A stretch of DNA of 64,000 nt from Clostridiales bacterium. Its GTDB lineage: Bacteria > Bacillota > Clostridia > Saccharofermentanales > Saccharofermentanaceae. Made by a program: the position numbers and the translations under genes. Positions 34,757 to 43,085 of the stretch are shown in pieces. The stretch is from the NCBI GenBank assembly GCA_017551625.1, contig JAFZLF010000050.1, forward strand, positions 85,271-149,270, in the 5' to 3' direction. The notes under the pieces are model-generated. The model saw only the letters and a list, made by a program, of their open reading frames with translations, was not told the origin of the DNA and ran no database searches. Positions within the stretch are counted from its first letter, which is position 1, and each line of letters begins with the position of its first letter.

Positions 34757-35620
34757 ATGACGAAACAGCCGATAAAAGATACTATTCATGCTAAAGGATT
34801 TGATATTGGTATATATACTACAGATTATGAGAATGAATTCATCTCTTTGACGGATATCGCAAAATACAAGAGTTCGGATCCTAATGATGTTATCAAAAAC
34901 TGGATGAGAGGAAGGGAAACATTAGAATTTCTTGGTTTGTGGGAAATGCTTCACAAGCCAGATTTTAAACCCGTCGAATTCGACGGGTTTAGAAGTGAAG
35001 CAGGACTGCACGCATTTACGATGTCTCCGACAAAATGGATTGAAGGAGTTAACGCTATTGGCATAGTAACGAAAGCTGGTCGCTATGGCGGTACATATGC
35101 TCATTCTGATATTGCGCTAGAATTTGCATCGTGGATATCAGCAGAGTTCAAACTCTATATCATGAAAGATTATCAAAGATTGAGACGAGACGAGAATAGT
35201 CGTTTGTCGCTAAGCTGGAATCTTCATCGCGAAATATCCAAACTCAATTATCGTGTGCACACGGATGCAATCAAAGAATACCTGATCCCGCCGGAGCTTA
35301 CGCAGGCACAGATCAATTATATGTATGCAAGTGAAGCTGATATGCTTAATATGGCACTGTTTGGAAAGACCGCCAAAGAGTGGCGTGATGAAAATCCAGA
35401 GTTAAATGGGAATATGAGGGATTATGCGACGTTGAACCAGCTTCTCGTCTTGGCGAATATGGAAAGTTATAATGCTATTCTTATAGAACAAGGCAAGAAG
35501 ATGTCCGAACGTCTCATACTCTTGAGGCATCTTGCTGTTCGACAGATGAAGACACTCTCCACCCTCAACCTTGAAAGCTTGCCCAAACTTCCAGAAGGTC
35601 AGACCGATGAAAAAGAGTAA
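34757..35620 (+). CDS. KilA-N domain protein
   Basis: 287 residues from ATG 34757 behind AGGAGGAG. The N-terminal 150 residues match KilA-N domains of phages and mobile elements: FISLTDIAKYKS, VIKNWMRGRETLEFLGLWE, FKPVEFDGFRSEAG, FTMSPTKWIEGVNAIGI and GRYGGTYAHSDIALEFASWISAEFKLYI. The domain binds nucleic acid; its role in bacterial elements is mostly undefined. The C-terminal half is helical. A 24-bp perfect palindrome lies inside the coding sequence at the FKPVEFDGF codons. The end overlaps the recombinase start. Confidence 0.9.
   Translation: MTKQPIKDTIHAKGFDIGIYTTDYENEFISLTDIAKYKSSDPNDVIKNWMRGRETLEFLGLWEMLHKPDFKPVEFDGFRSEAGLHAFTMSPTKWIEGVNAIGIVTKAGRYGGTYAHSDIALEFASWISAEFKLYIMKDYQRLRRDENSRLSLSWNLHREISKLNYRVHTDAIKEYLIPPELTQAQINYMYASEADMLNMALFGKTAKEWRDENPELNGNMRDYATLNQLLVLANMESYNAILIEQGKKMSERLILLRHLAVRQMKTLSTLNLESLPKLPEGQTDEKE
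34967..34990 (+). repeat. 24-bp perfect palindrome within the KilA-N gene
   Basis: The left half is AAACCCGTCGAA and the right half its exact reverse complement, centred between 34978 and 34979 with no loop. It falls in codons for a motif conserved in KilA-N proteins, so it may be partly a coding coincidence, but full symmetry over 24 bases is uncommon. Confidence 0.85.
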
Positions 35621-37271
35621 ATGCTACATCTATACTCGTGTTTCCACGATGATGCAAGTTGATGGGTACAGTCTCGATGCACAGAAGGATAAACTGCGTA
35701 AATACGCGGATTATCAGGATATGGAGGTTGTCGCCGAGTATTCGGATGAGGGACGTTCCGGGAAGAATATTCAAGGAAGACCTGACTTTTCGCGAATGAT
35801 GAGCGATATTGAAGATGGTAAAGATGGAATAAGTTATGTTCTGGTCTTTAAACTGTCGCGCTTCGGTCGAAATGCTGCGGATGTTTTGAATTCCTTGCAG
35901 ATAATGCAGGATTTTGGAGTGAATCTTATTTGCGTAGAGGATGGTATCGATAGTTCGAAAGATGCAGGGAAACTCATGATATCCGTTCTTTCAGCAGTGG
36001 CGGAGATCGAACGAGAGAATATCCGAACACAGACCATGGCCGGACGAGAGCAGAAGGCTCGTGAAGGCAAGTGGAACGGTGGATTCGCTCCCTATGGATA
36101 CAAGTTAGAAAACGGGAATCTCATCATCGCCGATGATGAGGTAGAAATAATCAGATTGATCTACGACCGATATATTCATACGAAAGATGGACTCAATGGA
36201 GTTGCAGCTTTTCTTAACAATCACGGCTATACGAAGAAACTTCGGCAGAACAATACGATCTCCGGTTTTTCTGCGAAATTTGTTAAGGATGTCATTGATA
36301 ATCCCGTATATATGGGAAAGATTGCTTATGGCCGAAGAAGAACGGAAAAGAAGATCGGGACGAGAAATGAGATGCATGTGGTAGCAAAGTCCGAGTTCCC
36401 TATCTTTGAGGGAGAACATGAAGCGATCATATCCGAGGAGGACTGGAATCTGGCTCAGGAAAAACGGAAACTCAATGCGTATAGACGCCAGAAAGTCCAT
36501 AATATCGATCACGCTCACATTCTGTCAGGGATTCTGCGGTGCCCTTGTTGCGGGAAAAGCCTTTATGGGAATATTTCTAAAGCACACAGCAAGGACAATA
36601 AGACCAGATACTATTACTACTGCAAAAACACGATGAATGCGACAGGACATCGTTGTTCTTTCCGTTCAAGTATTGAACAGACTGAAATGAATCAGATGGT
36701 GGCTTCGATTATTTCGGCAATGGTGAGAAGACCGGATTTTAAAGAAGCGATCATGGAAAAAATCGGAACGGCAGTAGATACCAAGGATCTGGAAAACCAG
36801 TTGGAGGTGTTGAAGGATAAACTGAGAAAGACGCTGGGCACAAAATCGAAACTTGAACATCAGATGGACAGTCTGGATGTTATTGATCCTCACTATGATA
36901 GAAAGATGTCGGATCTGCAGCGAAGATATGATCAACAGTACGACATTCTTGCAGACATTGAAGATCAGATGGATGAACTGAAAGAACAGATCAGATATAT
37001 TCAACGAGAAAATATTACGGGAAATAACATCTATCAGTTGCTTCTTACGTTCGATGAGTTATATGATGAATTCAATGAAGCAGAGAAGAAGGACTTTATG
37101 AGATCTTTTGTTGAACATATTGATATATACCCACAAAAGCCTGAAAATGGCTGTTGGATAAGAAAAATCGTTTTCAATTTCCCCATACCGATGAATGGGG
37201 AGGATGTGGTAGAACTGCCCTTGGAAAGTGAGCGGACAGCCGAGACGGTTCTGCTTCTTTCTAGAGTGTAA
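35607..37271 (+). CDS. Large serine recombinase (element integrase)
   Basis: 554 residues from ATG 35607, eight bases after AGAAGG; it overlaps the KilA-N gene by 14 bases. The resolvase domain starts YIYTRVST (catalytic Ser13), with EYSDEGRSGKNIQGRPDF, VFKLSRFGRN and AEIERENIR. Then come the recombinase domain (GFAPYGYKLENG, DNPVYMGKI), a zinc ribbon (CPCCGKSL, with further Cys in CKN and HRC), a coiled coil and a C-terminal part. The last codons, ETVLLLSRV, match the position of ETVVLLSKG in RlmD, and the CGAGACGGTT repeat falls exactly there. In the excised circle the frame would instead run on into the 99-residue tail now attached to RlmD, giving about 647 residues. Confidence 0.93.
   Translation: MKKSKCYIYTRVSTMMQVDGYSLDAQKDKLRKYADYQDMEVVAEYSDEGRSGKNIQGRPDFSRMMSDIEDGKDGISYVLVFKLSRFGRNAADVLNSLQIMQDFGVNLICVEDGIDSSKDAGKLMISVLSAVAEIERENIRTQTMAGREQKAREGKWNGGFAPYGYKLENGNLIIADDEVEIIRLIYDRYIHTKDGLNGVAAFLNNHGYTKKLRQNNTISGFSAKFVKDVIDNPVYMGKIAYGRRRTEKKIGTRNEMHVVAKSEFPIFEGEHEAIISEEDWNLAQEKRKLNAYRRQKVHNIDHAHILSGILRCPCCGKSLYGNISKAHSKDNKTRYYYYCKNTMNATGHRCSFRSSIEQTEMNQMVASIISAMVRRPDFKEAIMEKIGTAVDTKDLENQLEVLKDKLRKTLGTKSKLEHQMDSLDVIDPHYDRKMSDLQRRYDQQYDILADIEDQMDELKEQIRYIQRENITGNNIYQLLLTFDELYDEFNEAEKKDFMRSFVEHIDIYPQKPENGCWIRKIVFNFPIPMNGEDVVELPLESERTAETVLLLSRV
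37241..37250 (+). other. Right attachment site (attR core)
   Basis: CGAGACGGTT, identical to 25569-25578. The 21 bases after it (37251-37271) encode LLLSRV and a stop, fitting the natural end of RlmD. Confidence 0.8.
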
Positions 37272-37306
37272 TACAGCATATTTCTGTGAATCAAGGAGAT
37301 CCGAAG

Positions 37307-38971
37307 ATGTGTGAAGATATGCTTGAAGAGAATAAACTCTCCGATGAAGAAGCAAGAAAGCTGATATGTCTGGCGCGAGCAGGGGATGAGACGGCCAAGG
37401 AAAAGCTCATGGAGGCGTACGCATACATTATCGGGTACCTCGTTAGAAAAATGATGAGACCGATCTCCTTTCGTGTCCAGAGCCGCCGGGAAGATTGGGA
37501 AGAGGAGCTCTGTCAGCGTGGATGGGCAGCATTCTTCGGAGGAGTAGGGCGATTCGATCTGGAGGCTTCCAATCGGTTCAGCACCTATATCTGGACGTGT
37601 GTCTCTGTTGAGATGCGGGATGAATTTAGTTTTCTTATCAACAATTATGGAATCACTGACCTTTCTCCGAGAAGCAGGGCCGTGATTCACGAGACGGTCG
37701 ATTGCGAAGAAATCGCGGAAACGGTGGCGGAAGAATCCTTGACGGAAGACCTCGCGGATGAAAAGAAGACTCAGGATTCTCTTTCGGGAACAGCAATAAA
37801 GTATCTCGAAGGAGAGAGTTCAGTCAGACTTGCCCTACAGATCTTGGAAGTTCTGAAGCAGTATTCAAGTGAAAGCGATCCCATCACGAAGACGCAGCTC
37901 CTCGATCTTCTCACTGAATACCGTATCAGGAAATATGGCAAGAGCGCTTCTCCGGGAGCACGAAATACGATCACTAAAACAATCGAGGAGATCCTGGCCG
38001 AAGCGGATCCGGCGGAGTATACGGAAGAATCGGCCAAGCAATATCAGATTCTTTATTCCGGCTATAAAGAGGATCGGCTGAAGGGCAAGTGGGAAGGAAC
38101 GGCACAGGGGAAAAGTGCGACGATCAGTGATCTTGCTCTTGTGCATCTCTTCTCCGAGGAGCAGCTGGATAAACTGATCCAGATCGTCCGTTTTTCCGAT
38201 TTTCTCTCTGAAGAAGAGAAGCGGGATCTCATCGGAAAGCTCCTTCGTACGGCCAGTATACGATACCGTTCGCCCTTCTCGGACGGAAAAATGCGATTTG
38301 ATCCGAAAGCAATCCACAGCCGTCTGTCGGGAATGGACGCAAACCGAAACCAAGAGATCTTCAAAAGCCTGAATACAATCAAGGAAGCGATCAATAAGTA
38401 TGGTCGTATCCGATTCCATTACAACCGCTACACATCGGATCACAAACTTGTCCATGATGGAACTTTCTGGGAGCTATCTCCCTATCACATCGTGGTGTAC
38501 CATGAGAAGTACTTCTGCATCGGACAAAGAAGCGGCGGGAATATCTATCATCTCCGGATCGACCTGATGACGGATGTGAAGATCGTGAAGGACCGGAAGG
38601 GAAGAATGAAAACCTTCGAGAACAGTACTTTTGCAGGTGCGCCGCTATCGATCACGAACTGGGACCCTGAGAAATATATGTCCGAGCACATCTATATGGG
38701 ATATGATGACCCGCAGCCGATCCTCATCAAGATCAAGATTCCCGAAGGATACACGATCCTTCAGGACTGGTTCGGAGATCACTACGAGAAACTGGACGTC
38801 AGATGTGAAGAAGACCGGGACATCGTAAGAATCTTTACGTCCCCGTCCATGATCGTGCCGTGGGCGATGCAGTACGGCGATTTTGTCGAGGTGCTGGATA
38901 AGAAGATCCGGGATCGTATCCGTCGGAAACTCGAAGAGATGAAAGAGCGGTATGAAGATAGAGGAGAGTGA
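37307..38971 (+). CDS. Sigma-region-2-like and WYL-domain fusion regulator
   Basis: 554 residues from ATG 37307, seven bases after AAGGAGAT. The N-terminal 100 residues look like sigma-70 region 2: LICLARAGDETAKEKLMEAY, then a core-binding-like segment LCQRGWAAFFGGVGRFDLEA and NRFSTYIWTCVSVEM. The middle (about 155-330) is helical and may hold a winged helix. From about 360 comes a WYL domain: GRIRFHYNRYTSD, ELSPYHIVVYHEKYFCIG and HLRIDLMTDVKIV. A C-terminal extension follows (WFGDHYEKLDV, VPWAMQYGDFVEVL). WYL domains sense ligands, often nucleotides or nucleic acid, in regulators. Fusion to a sigma-like part is unusual. It is the first gene right of the integrated element. Confidence 0.7.
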   Translation: MCEDMLEENKLSDEEARKLICLARAGDETAKEKLMEAYAYIIGYLVRKMMRPISFRVQSRREDWEEELCQRGWAAFFGGVGRFDLEASNRFSTYIWTCVSVEMRDEFSFLINNYGITDLSPRSRAVIHETVDCEEIAETVAEESLTEDLADEKKTQDSLSGTAIKYLEGESSVRLALQILEVLKQYSSESDPITKTQLLDLLTEYRIRKYGKSASPGARNTITKTIEEILAEADPAEYTEESAKQYQILYSGYKEDRLKGKWEGTAQGKSATISDLALVHLFSEEQLDKLIQIVRFSDFLSEEEKRDLIGKLLRTASIRYRSPFSDGKMRFDPKAIHSRLSGMDANRNQEIFKSLNTIKEAINKYGRIRFHYNRYTSDHKLVHDGTFWELSPYHIVVYHEKYFCIGQRSGGNIYHLRIDLMTDVKIVKDRKGRMKTFENSTFAGAPLSITNWDPEKYMSEHIYMGYDDPQPILIKIKIPEGYTILQDWFGDHYEKLDVRCEEDRDIVRIFTSPSMIVPWAMQYGDFVEVLDKKIRDRIRRKLEEMKERYEDRGE

Positions 38972-39006
38972 TTTTTCCGTAGTATTATTCTGAAAAATGG
39001 CATTTG

Positions 39007-39024
39007 TGTTCAGAAATCTGAACA
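39007..39024 (+). promoter_or_regulatory. Operator-like inverted repeat upstream of 39130
   Basis: TGTTCAG-AAAT-CTGAACA, a perfect 7-bp inverted repeat in the 158-base gap between the WYL regulator gene and the next gene. A target for the adjacent regulator is plausible. Confidence 0.45.
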
Positions 39025-39129
39025 TGATTTCCTCCATAAGTATAGGTGAAGGGATCTTCCACGGGAGTTTCCTTCGAAAAAAGCACAGATCGAAAAGACG
39101 TGCTTGTATACTTAAGGAGGAAAGAAAAA

Positions 39130-39840
39130 ATGTCTAAAGAAGAAGGAAAAAAGTTCGTCGTAGTCACTTTTCGTGAGATGATGATGGCGTTTCTGAGGTG
39201 TTGGGGACTGCAAAGAGATGTGACGATCACGGAAGACGAGGCGCACCAGATCAGGATGACATACGAAGGACCGCTCTATATGCTCCTGAAATACGGATAC
39301 TATGAGCCGGATCTTCGCGCGATCCCGGAGGAAACGTGGCGGTTCATCTTCGATAATACGGATCTCATCTGTGACTACATCTACGAGAAGTATGAGATCC
39401 GGGAGCCCGGAGAGATCCTCGAGCATGAGTGGGAGGAGATGTTTGAAAATCCCGAGCTCTCGTACTGGGATCCGCTGGTGTTTGATACATGGGATGAGTA
39501 TCTCGAGCTGGTAGGTGGAGATGGAGAGGTAAGCGGTTCGGCCGTTGAGAAGTTTGATACCTATGAGGAGTATTGGGACACGCGTGAGAAGGGCTATGAG
39601 CGGTATGCATATGAGCATATCTTCAGGGCCAAGAGAAGATGGAAGGAGATGGAAAAAGAGGCGGAAGAATACTTCCGTCATGAATGCCCGGCAGCGACGA
39701 CCGCACCTTATGAAGAGGATTTCATGGCACTTCGTTTCTATGTGCGGGAGCTGTTCGACGACATCTTCGAGTTCTTCGGGCTGTGGTATGAATTTGAGAA
39801 CGATTGGTCACTGGTGTGTCACAGGAAGGAGGAGTTTTAA
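39130..39840 (+). CDS. Acidic protein of unknown function
   Basis: 236 residues from ATG 39130, nine bases after AAGGAGG. It is very rich in Glu, Tyr, Trp and Phe, has no signal peptide or membrane span, and is probably cytoplasmic and helical. Stretches such as YEPDLRAIPEETWRFIFDNTDLICDYIYEKYEIREPGE (quoted in part: YEPDLRAIPEETWRFIF) look domain-like, but I recognise no family. It ends directly at the next gene's ATG, so the two are coupled. It belongs to the regulator-phosphatase-kinase cluster. Confidence 0.65.
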   Translation: MSKEEGKKFVVVTFREMMMAFLRCWGLQRDVTITEDEAHQIRMTYEGPLYMLLKYGYYEPDLRAIPEETWRFIFDNTDLICDYIYEKYEIREPGEILEHEWEEMFENPELSYWDPLVFDTWDEYLELVGGDGEVSGSAVEKFDTYEEYWDTREKGYERYAYEHIFRAKRRWKEMEKEAEEYFRHECPAATTAPYEEDFMALRFYVRELFDDIFEFFGLWYEFENDWSLVCHRKEEF

Positions 39841-40626
39841 ATGAGAGATTTTCTGAAGGAATATCTGAAAAACGAGTATACGGGGAATCTGATCAAGGAC
39901 TTCTGCCGGTATTGGATCAACTATGGTGAGAACGAACCCAAACCATACGATAGTTGGGAAGAAAAGAATACCTATCGTAGCAAGAATGATCTGGATTGCA
40001 TCTGCTTCGGTGGTGATCTCCGCGCCGATACGCTTATGAGTGCATGGACAGTGATGAAGTGGGTAGCCGACTATCTGAACAAGGATAAACCTAAACGAAT
40101 CACGTTCAATAAGAAGACGAATTATTCCAAGGATCCCTACTGGTGTGTCCGCCTTCTCATGGAGAAAACTGAGGAGTATCTGCCGTCTGAACATGAACTG
40201 GTACAGCTCCTCCTTCGGTTCCTCAATCTGGCTAAACGTCCGTGCAACTTTATTCTTCTTCCGGATAAGAACATGAATTGTGAAAGGTACAACTGCAATA
40301 TCCACGGGCAAACGGTGAGGCTCTTTGATGAAGTCCCGGCGACATTGTATTACATCTTCGATAAAGAGGCGCTCGGACGCTATTTTCTTACGGATGCCAG
40401 AGACGCCGTAGATGTAGAAAAGGTCAGGGATTGGATCCGAGAGGAGAAACTGGATGTGGGGTTCGAGGATAAGGTGATCGATCCATCCCGGATCATCCCG
40501 ATCATGGAAGGAGTTCATCCCAAGGATCCGCTGGAGGCCCAAACGGAAAAAGAGATCCGGGCCGTTCTCTCCTACATGATTTCTATATTGGAAGCGCGCC
40601 GGGAAGCACTGCATGAAGAGAGGTAA
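39841..40626 (+). CDS. Protein of unknown function in the kinase-phosphatase cluster
   Basis: 261 residues; the ATG follows the previous stop without a gap, behind AAGGAGGAG. No signal or membrane segment. Notable stretches are YWINYGENEPKPYDSWEEKN, then DLDCICFGGDLRADTLMSAW, then LNLAKRPCNFILLPDKNMN. It has several Cys but no regular metal-binding spacing. I do not recognise the family. It is followed six bases later by a PPP-type phosphatase gene, so it may be a substrate, adaptor or regulator there; that is inference from position only. Confidence 0.65.
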   Translation: MRDFLKEYLKNEYTGNLIKDFCRYWINYGENEPKPYDSWEEKNTYRSKNDLDCICFGGDLRADTLMSAWTVMKWVADYLNKDKPKRITFNKKTNYSKDPYWCVRLLMEKTEEYLPSEHELVQLLLRFLNLAKRPCNFILLPDKNMNCERYNCNIHGQTVRLFDEVPATLYYIFDKEALGRYFLTDARDAVDVEKVRDWIREEKLDVGFEDKVIDPSRIIPIMEGVHPKDPLEAQTEKEIRAVLSYMISILEARREALHEER

Positions 40627-40632
40627 AAGCTA

Positions 40633-41445
40633 ATGATCTATGCGATGAGTGACATTCACGGATGTCTGGAAGATCTGAAAAAGAAGATGGAAATGGTTTC
40701 GCTTGGGGAAGGCGATCGCCTGATCCTCCTCGGAGATTATATCGATTATGGTCCCTGTTCCGGCCAGGTACTCCGCTATGTCTATGATCTGCAGCAAAAG
40801 TGCGGAGCCGAGAAGGTCGTGGTACTCAAGGGCAACCACGAAGCGATGTTTCTGGAATGGCTCGGCGAGTACAATCGGAAACTGACTCCGGGCATGGAGC
40901 AGCTGTGCTACGATTCGTGGCTAAAGACAGATTCTGAACACCGATTCAACACTTTCCGGACACTGGTGTCGGAGGAGCAACTTGCCAAGATAGAAAAGAT
41001 GGCTATGACGTCTTCATTTGCTGCGTGGAATGTTGAAGCGGCCGGGATGGTGATGGAAGAACATGCGGATCTTATCAAGTGGATCCGCTGTATGCCAAGC
41101 TTCTATAAGACAGAGACACAGATCTTCGTGCACGCCGGTGTGGATGAGGAAGCAGAGGAGTATTGGGAGTGGGGCACCGGCGAAGATGTTTTTCTGTGGA
41201 AGCACCCGGCTTCTTTCGGACGATTCTACATGACGATCGTTGCCGGACATGTGGGAGCGAGATCTCTCGCCAGAGACAGAGCTTTTGACGGTATATACTA
41301 TGACGGAGCCAGTCATTACTACATCGATGGTTCGGTATATGCACATGGTGATCTGCTGCTTCTGGGCTATGATGAGAAGGAGGATCGTTATTACCGGATC
41401 GAAAACGGAAAGAGAATTCCGATCACAAAGTTTGAGAGGGACTGA
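40633..41445 (+). CDS. PPP-family metallophosphatase 1
   Basis: 270 residues. The metal-site motifs of the serine/threonine phosphatase and ApaH superfamily are in order: SDIHGC (residues 6-11), LGDYIDYGP near 35, KGNHEAMFLEW near 65, FVHAGVD near 160 and VAGHVGARS near 205. It could remove phosphate from Ser/Thr or Tyr on proteins, or split dinucleotide polyphosphates; the sequence alone does not decide. The same cluster holds a large kinase and a second phosphatase, which favours protein targets. Confidence 0.88.
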   Translation: MIYAMSDIHGCLEDLKKKMEMVSLGEGDRLILLGDYIDYGPCSGQVLRYVYDLQQKCGAEKVVVLKGNHEAMFLEWLGEYNRKLTPGMEQLCYDSWLKTDSEHRFNTFRTLVSEEQLAKIEKMAMTSSFAAWNVEAAGMVMEEHADLIKWIRCMPSFYKTETQIFVHAGVDEEAEEYWEWGTGEDVFLWKHPASFGRFYMTIVAGHVGARSLARDRAFDGIYYDGASHYYIDGSVYAHGDLLLLGYDEKEDRYYRIENGKRIPITKFERD

Positions 41446-41503
41446 TTTCAGGAATCTCTCTGATATAATAGATTTGTAAGTCGTACCAAAGGGGATGTGG
41501 ATA

Positions 41504-42298
41504 ATGTTGACTCTGTTGATTACTTTTCTGATCGCGCTGGCTATCAGTAGTATCGGTTTTAAGAAGTATGTGTGGTTTATTTCCATCGGCTATGGGTTTT
41601 CCGTGACCGGGATCGGCATCGGTCTACTAATCGTGGAACGTGGACATCTCACGGTCGGGACGATCCTGGGCTGTGTGCTCTTTATCCTCTACGGATGCCG
41701 TCTGGGCGGGTATCTGGCGTATCGTGAGATACGAAGCGGTACATATAATTCCAAGATGAAGACAGAGATCAAGTCCGGCAAGGGTATGAGCCTTTTTGCC
41801 AAGTCCATGATCTGGATCAGCGCGGCTGCTCTTTATGCCTGCGAGACTTCTCCGATGACGTTCCGTCTGGTCAATGAAAAGGGTACGGACGTGGCGCTGA
41901 TCGTCGGACTGGTGATCAGTCTTCTGGGTGTGAGTCTGGAAACGCTGGCCGATATTCAGAAGAATAATGCCAAGAAGAAGAATCCGAAACGCTTTGTTGA
42001 TACTGGTCTTTATAAGATCGTTCGTTGCCCGAATTATTTCGGTGAGATGCTGTTCTGGACAGGTGTTTTTGTCGGCGGAACGACGGTCTTAAGCGGAGTG
42101 TTCCAGTGGACGATCGCGCTTCTCGGATATCTCGGGATCATCTATGTCATGTTCGGCGGGGCGAGAAGACTCGAGATCCGCCAGAACAAGTACTATGGGG
42201 ATGATCCGGAATACCAGAAATACGTTAAGACGACACCGATCATGATCCCGCTTATCCCGCTGTACAGCGTGGAGAAATATAAGTGGCTGGTCGCATAA
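41504..42298 (+). CDS. DUF1295 / steroid-reductase-like integral membrane protein
   Basis: 264 residues from ATG 41504, nine bases after AAAGGGG; an earlier ATG at 41495 sits on the ribosome binding site. There are six or so membrane spans. The C-terminal part has RFVDTGLYKIVRCPNYFGEM and EIRQNKYYGDDPEYQKYVK, the signature of DUF1295 and isoprenylcysteine methyltransferase-like enzymes, with N-x-x-G-E in the cofactor region. Reaction and substrate are not known for bacterial members. A TATAAT at 41464-41469 may start a new transcript. It splits the two phosphatase genes, perhaps by chance insertion into the cluster. Confidence 0.85.
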   Translation: MLTLLITFLIALAISSIGFKKYVWFISIGYGFSVTGIGIGLLIVERGHLTVGTILGCVLFILYGCRLGGYLAYREIRSGTYNSKMKTEIKSGKGMSLFAKSMIWISAAALYACETSPMTFRLVNEKGTDVALIVGLVISLLGVSLETLADIQKNNAKKKNPKRFVDTGLYKIVRCPNYFGEMLFWTGVFVGGTTVLSGVFQWTIALLGYLGIIYVMFGGARRLEIRQNKYYGDDPEYQKYVKTTPIMIPLIPLYSVEKYKWLVA

Positions 42299-42340
42299 GG
42301 ACAGTCAGACGAGTGTAATGTGTGGAAATGAGGTGTCACT

Positions 42341-43054
42341 ATCGCTACCTTTGTACTGTCAGATATTCACGGTGAATATGATCTCTTCCTGAAGATGCTC
42401 GAGAAGATCGGTCTTCAGGATACGGATACACTCTATGTCCTCGGAGATGTGCTTGATCGAGGTCCGCATCCGATCAAGGCGATCCTCAAACTGATGGAGA
42501 TGCCCAATGCCATCTGTATCGTCGGCAATCACGAGTATATGGCGATGCAGTGTCTCGGTTTTCTGACTTCGGAGATCACAGAGGATACGATCGAAAAGTT
42601 AGATGCCAGAGAAGTGGCGAATCTGCATAACTGGCTGTCCAATGGCGCGGCTCCGACCATTAAAGAATTTCACGCATTGGATGAAGAGATGCGGCAGGCA
42701 GTCATCGATTTTATTCAGGATTTCCCGGCTTTTGAGGAAGTGACGGTGAACGGGACCGAATATCTGCTGGTGCACGCCGGACTTGGCAACTATGCACCTG
42801 CAAAAGCACTTGAGGACTATACGCTCCATGATATCATCTGGTGCCGTGCGGACTATGATACGAAGTATTTCGAAGACAGATATGTCATCAGCGGGCACAC
42901 GCCGACTCAGGTGATCAAGAAGAATCCTCGTCCGGGGTATATCTACCGCACCAACAACCATATCGCCATCGACTGCGGCTGCACGTTCGAAGGTGGCCGT
43001 CTCGGCGCGATATGTCTGGATACGGGGGAAGAATTCTACGTAGAGAAAGAGTAA
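42341..43054 (+). CDS. PPP-family metallophosphatase 2, apparent ATC start
   Basis: About 237 residues: SDIHGEYDLFLKML, VLGDVLDRGPHPIKAIL, IVGNHEYMAMQ, LLVHAGLG, YVISGHTPTQ and IDCGCTFEGG are complete PPP-phosphatase motifs. The first in-frame ATG (42395) would delete the essential SDIHG motif. Homologues begin M-x-T-F/Y-V-x-SDIHG. Here the matching codon is ATC at 42341, preceded at the right distance (seven bases) by GAGG. An in-frame TGA lies at 42326. Either ATC is a true non-standard start, CTG 42356 is used, or one base was changed. It is 31 bases before the kinase gene. Confidence 0.85.
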   Translation: MATFVLSDIHGEYDLFLKMLEKIGLQDTDTLYVLGDVLDRGPHPIKAILKLMEMPNAICIVGNHEYMAMQCLGFLTSEITEDTIEKLDAREVANLHNWLSNGAAPTIKEFHALDEEMRQAVIDFIQDFPAFEEVTVNGTEYLLVHAGLGNYAPAKALEDYTLHDIIWCRADYDTKYFEDRYVISGHTPTQVIKKNPRPGYIYRTNNHIAIDCGCTFEGGRLGAICLDTGEEFYVEKE

Positions 43055-43085
43055 ATCGTCGACCATTGATGCAGGAGGACCGGAT

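Larger units (their letters stand above)
25569..37250 (+). mobile_element. Integrative element of about 11.7 kb inserted in rlmD
   Basis: The limits are the 10-bp direct repeats CGAGACGGTT. The serine recombinase at the right end reads through the right repeat into the displaced end of rlmD. Content in order: tail for RlmD, two membrane-bound XRE regulators, four secreted proteins and two lipoproteins, an SOS-box promoter, a DUF6103-like protein, a possible oriT, a mobilisation-accessory-like protein, a small unknown, a HTH protein, a KilA-N protein and the recombinase. There is no relaxase, coupling protein, type IV secretion, capsid or replication gene, so if it still moves it needs helper functions for transfer. 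The region is more AT-rich than its flanks. Elements using the same target gene (rum/rlmD) with serine recombinases are known in streptococci. Confidence 0.8.
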
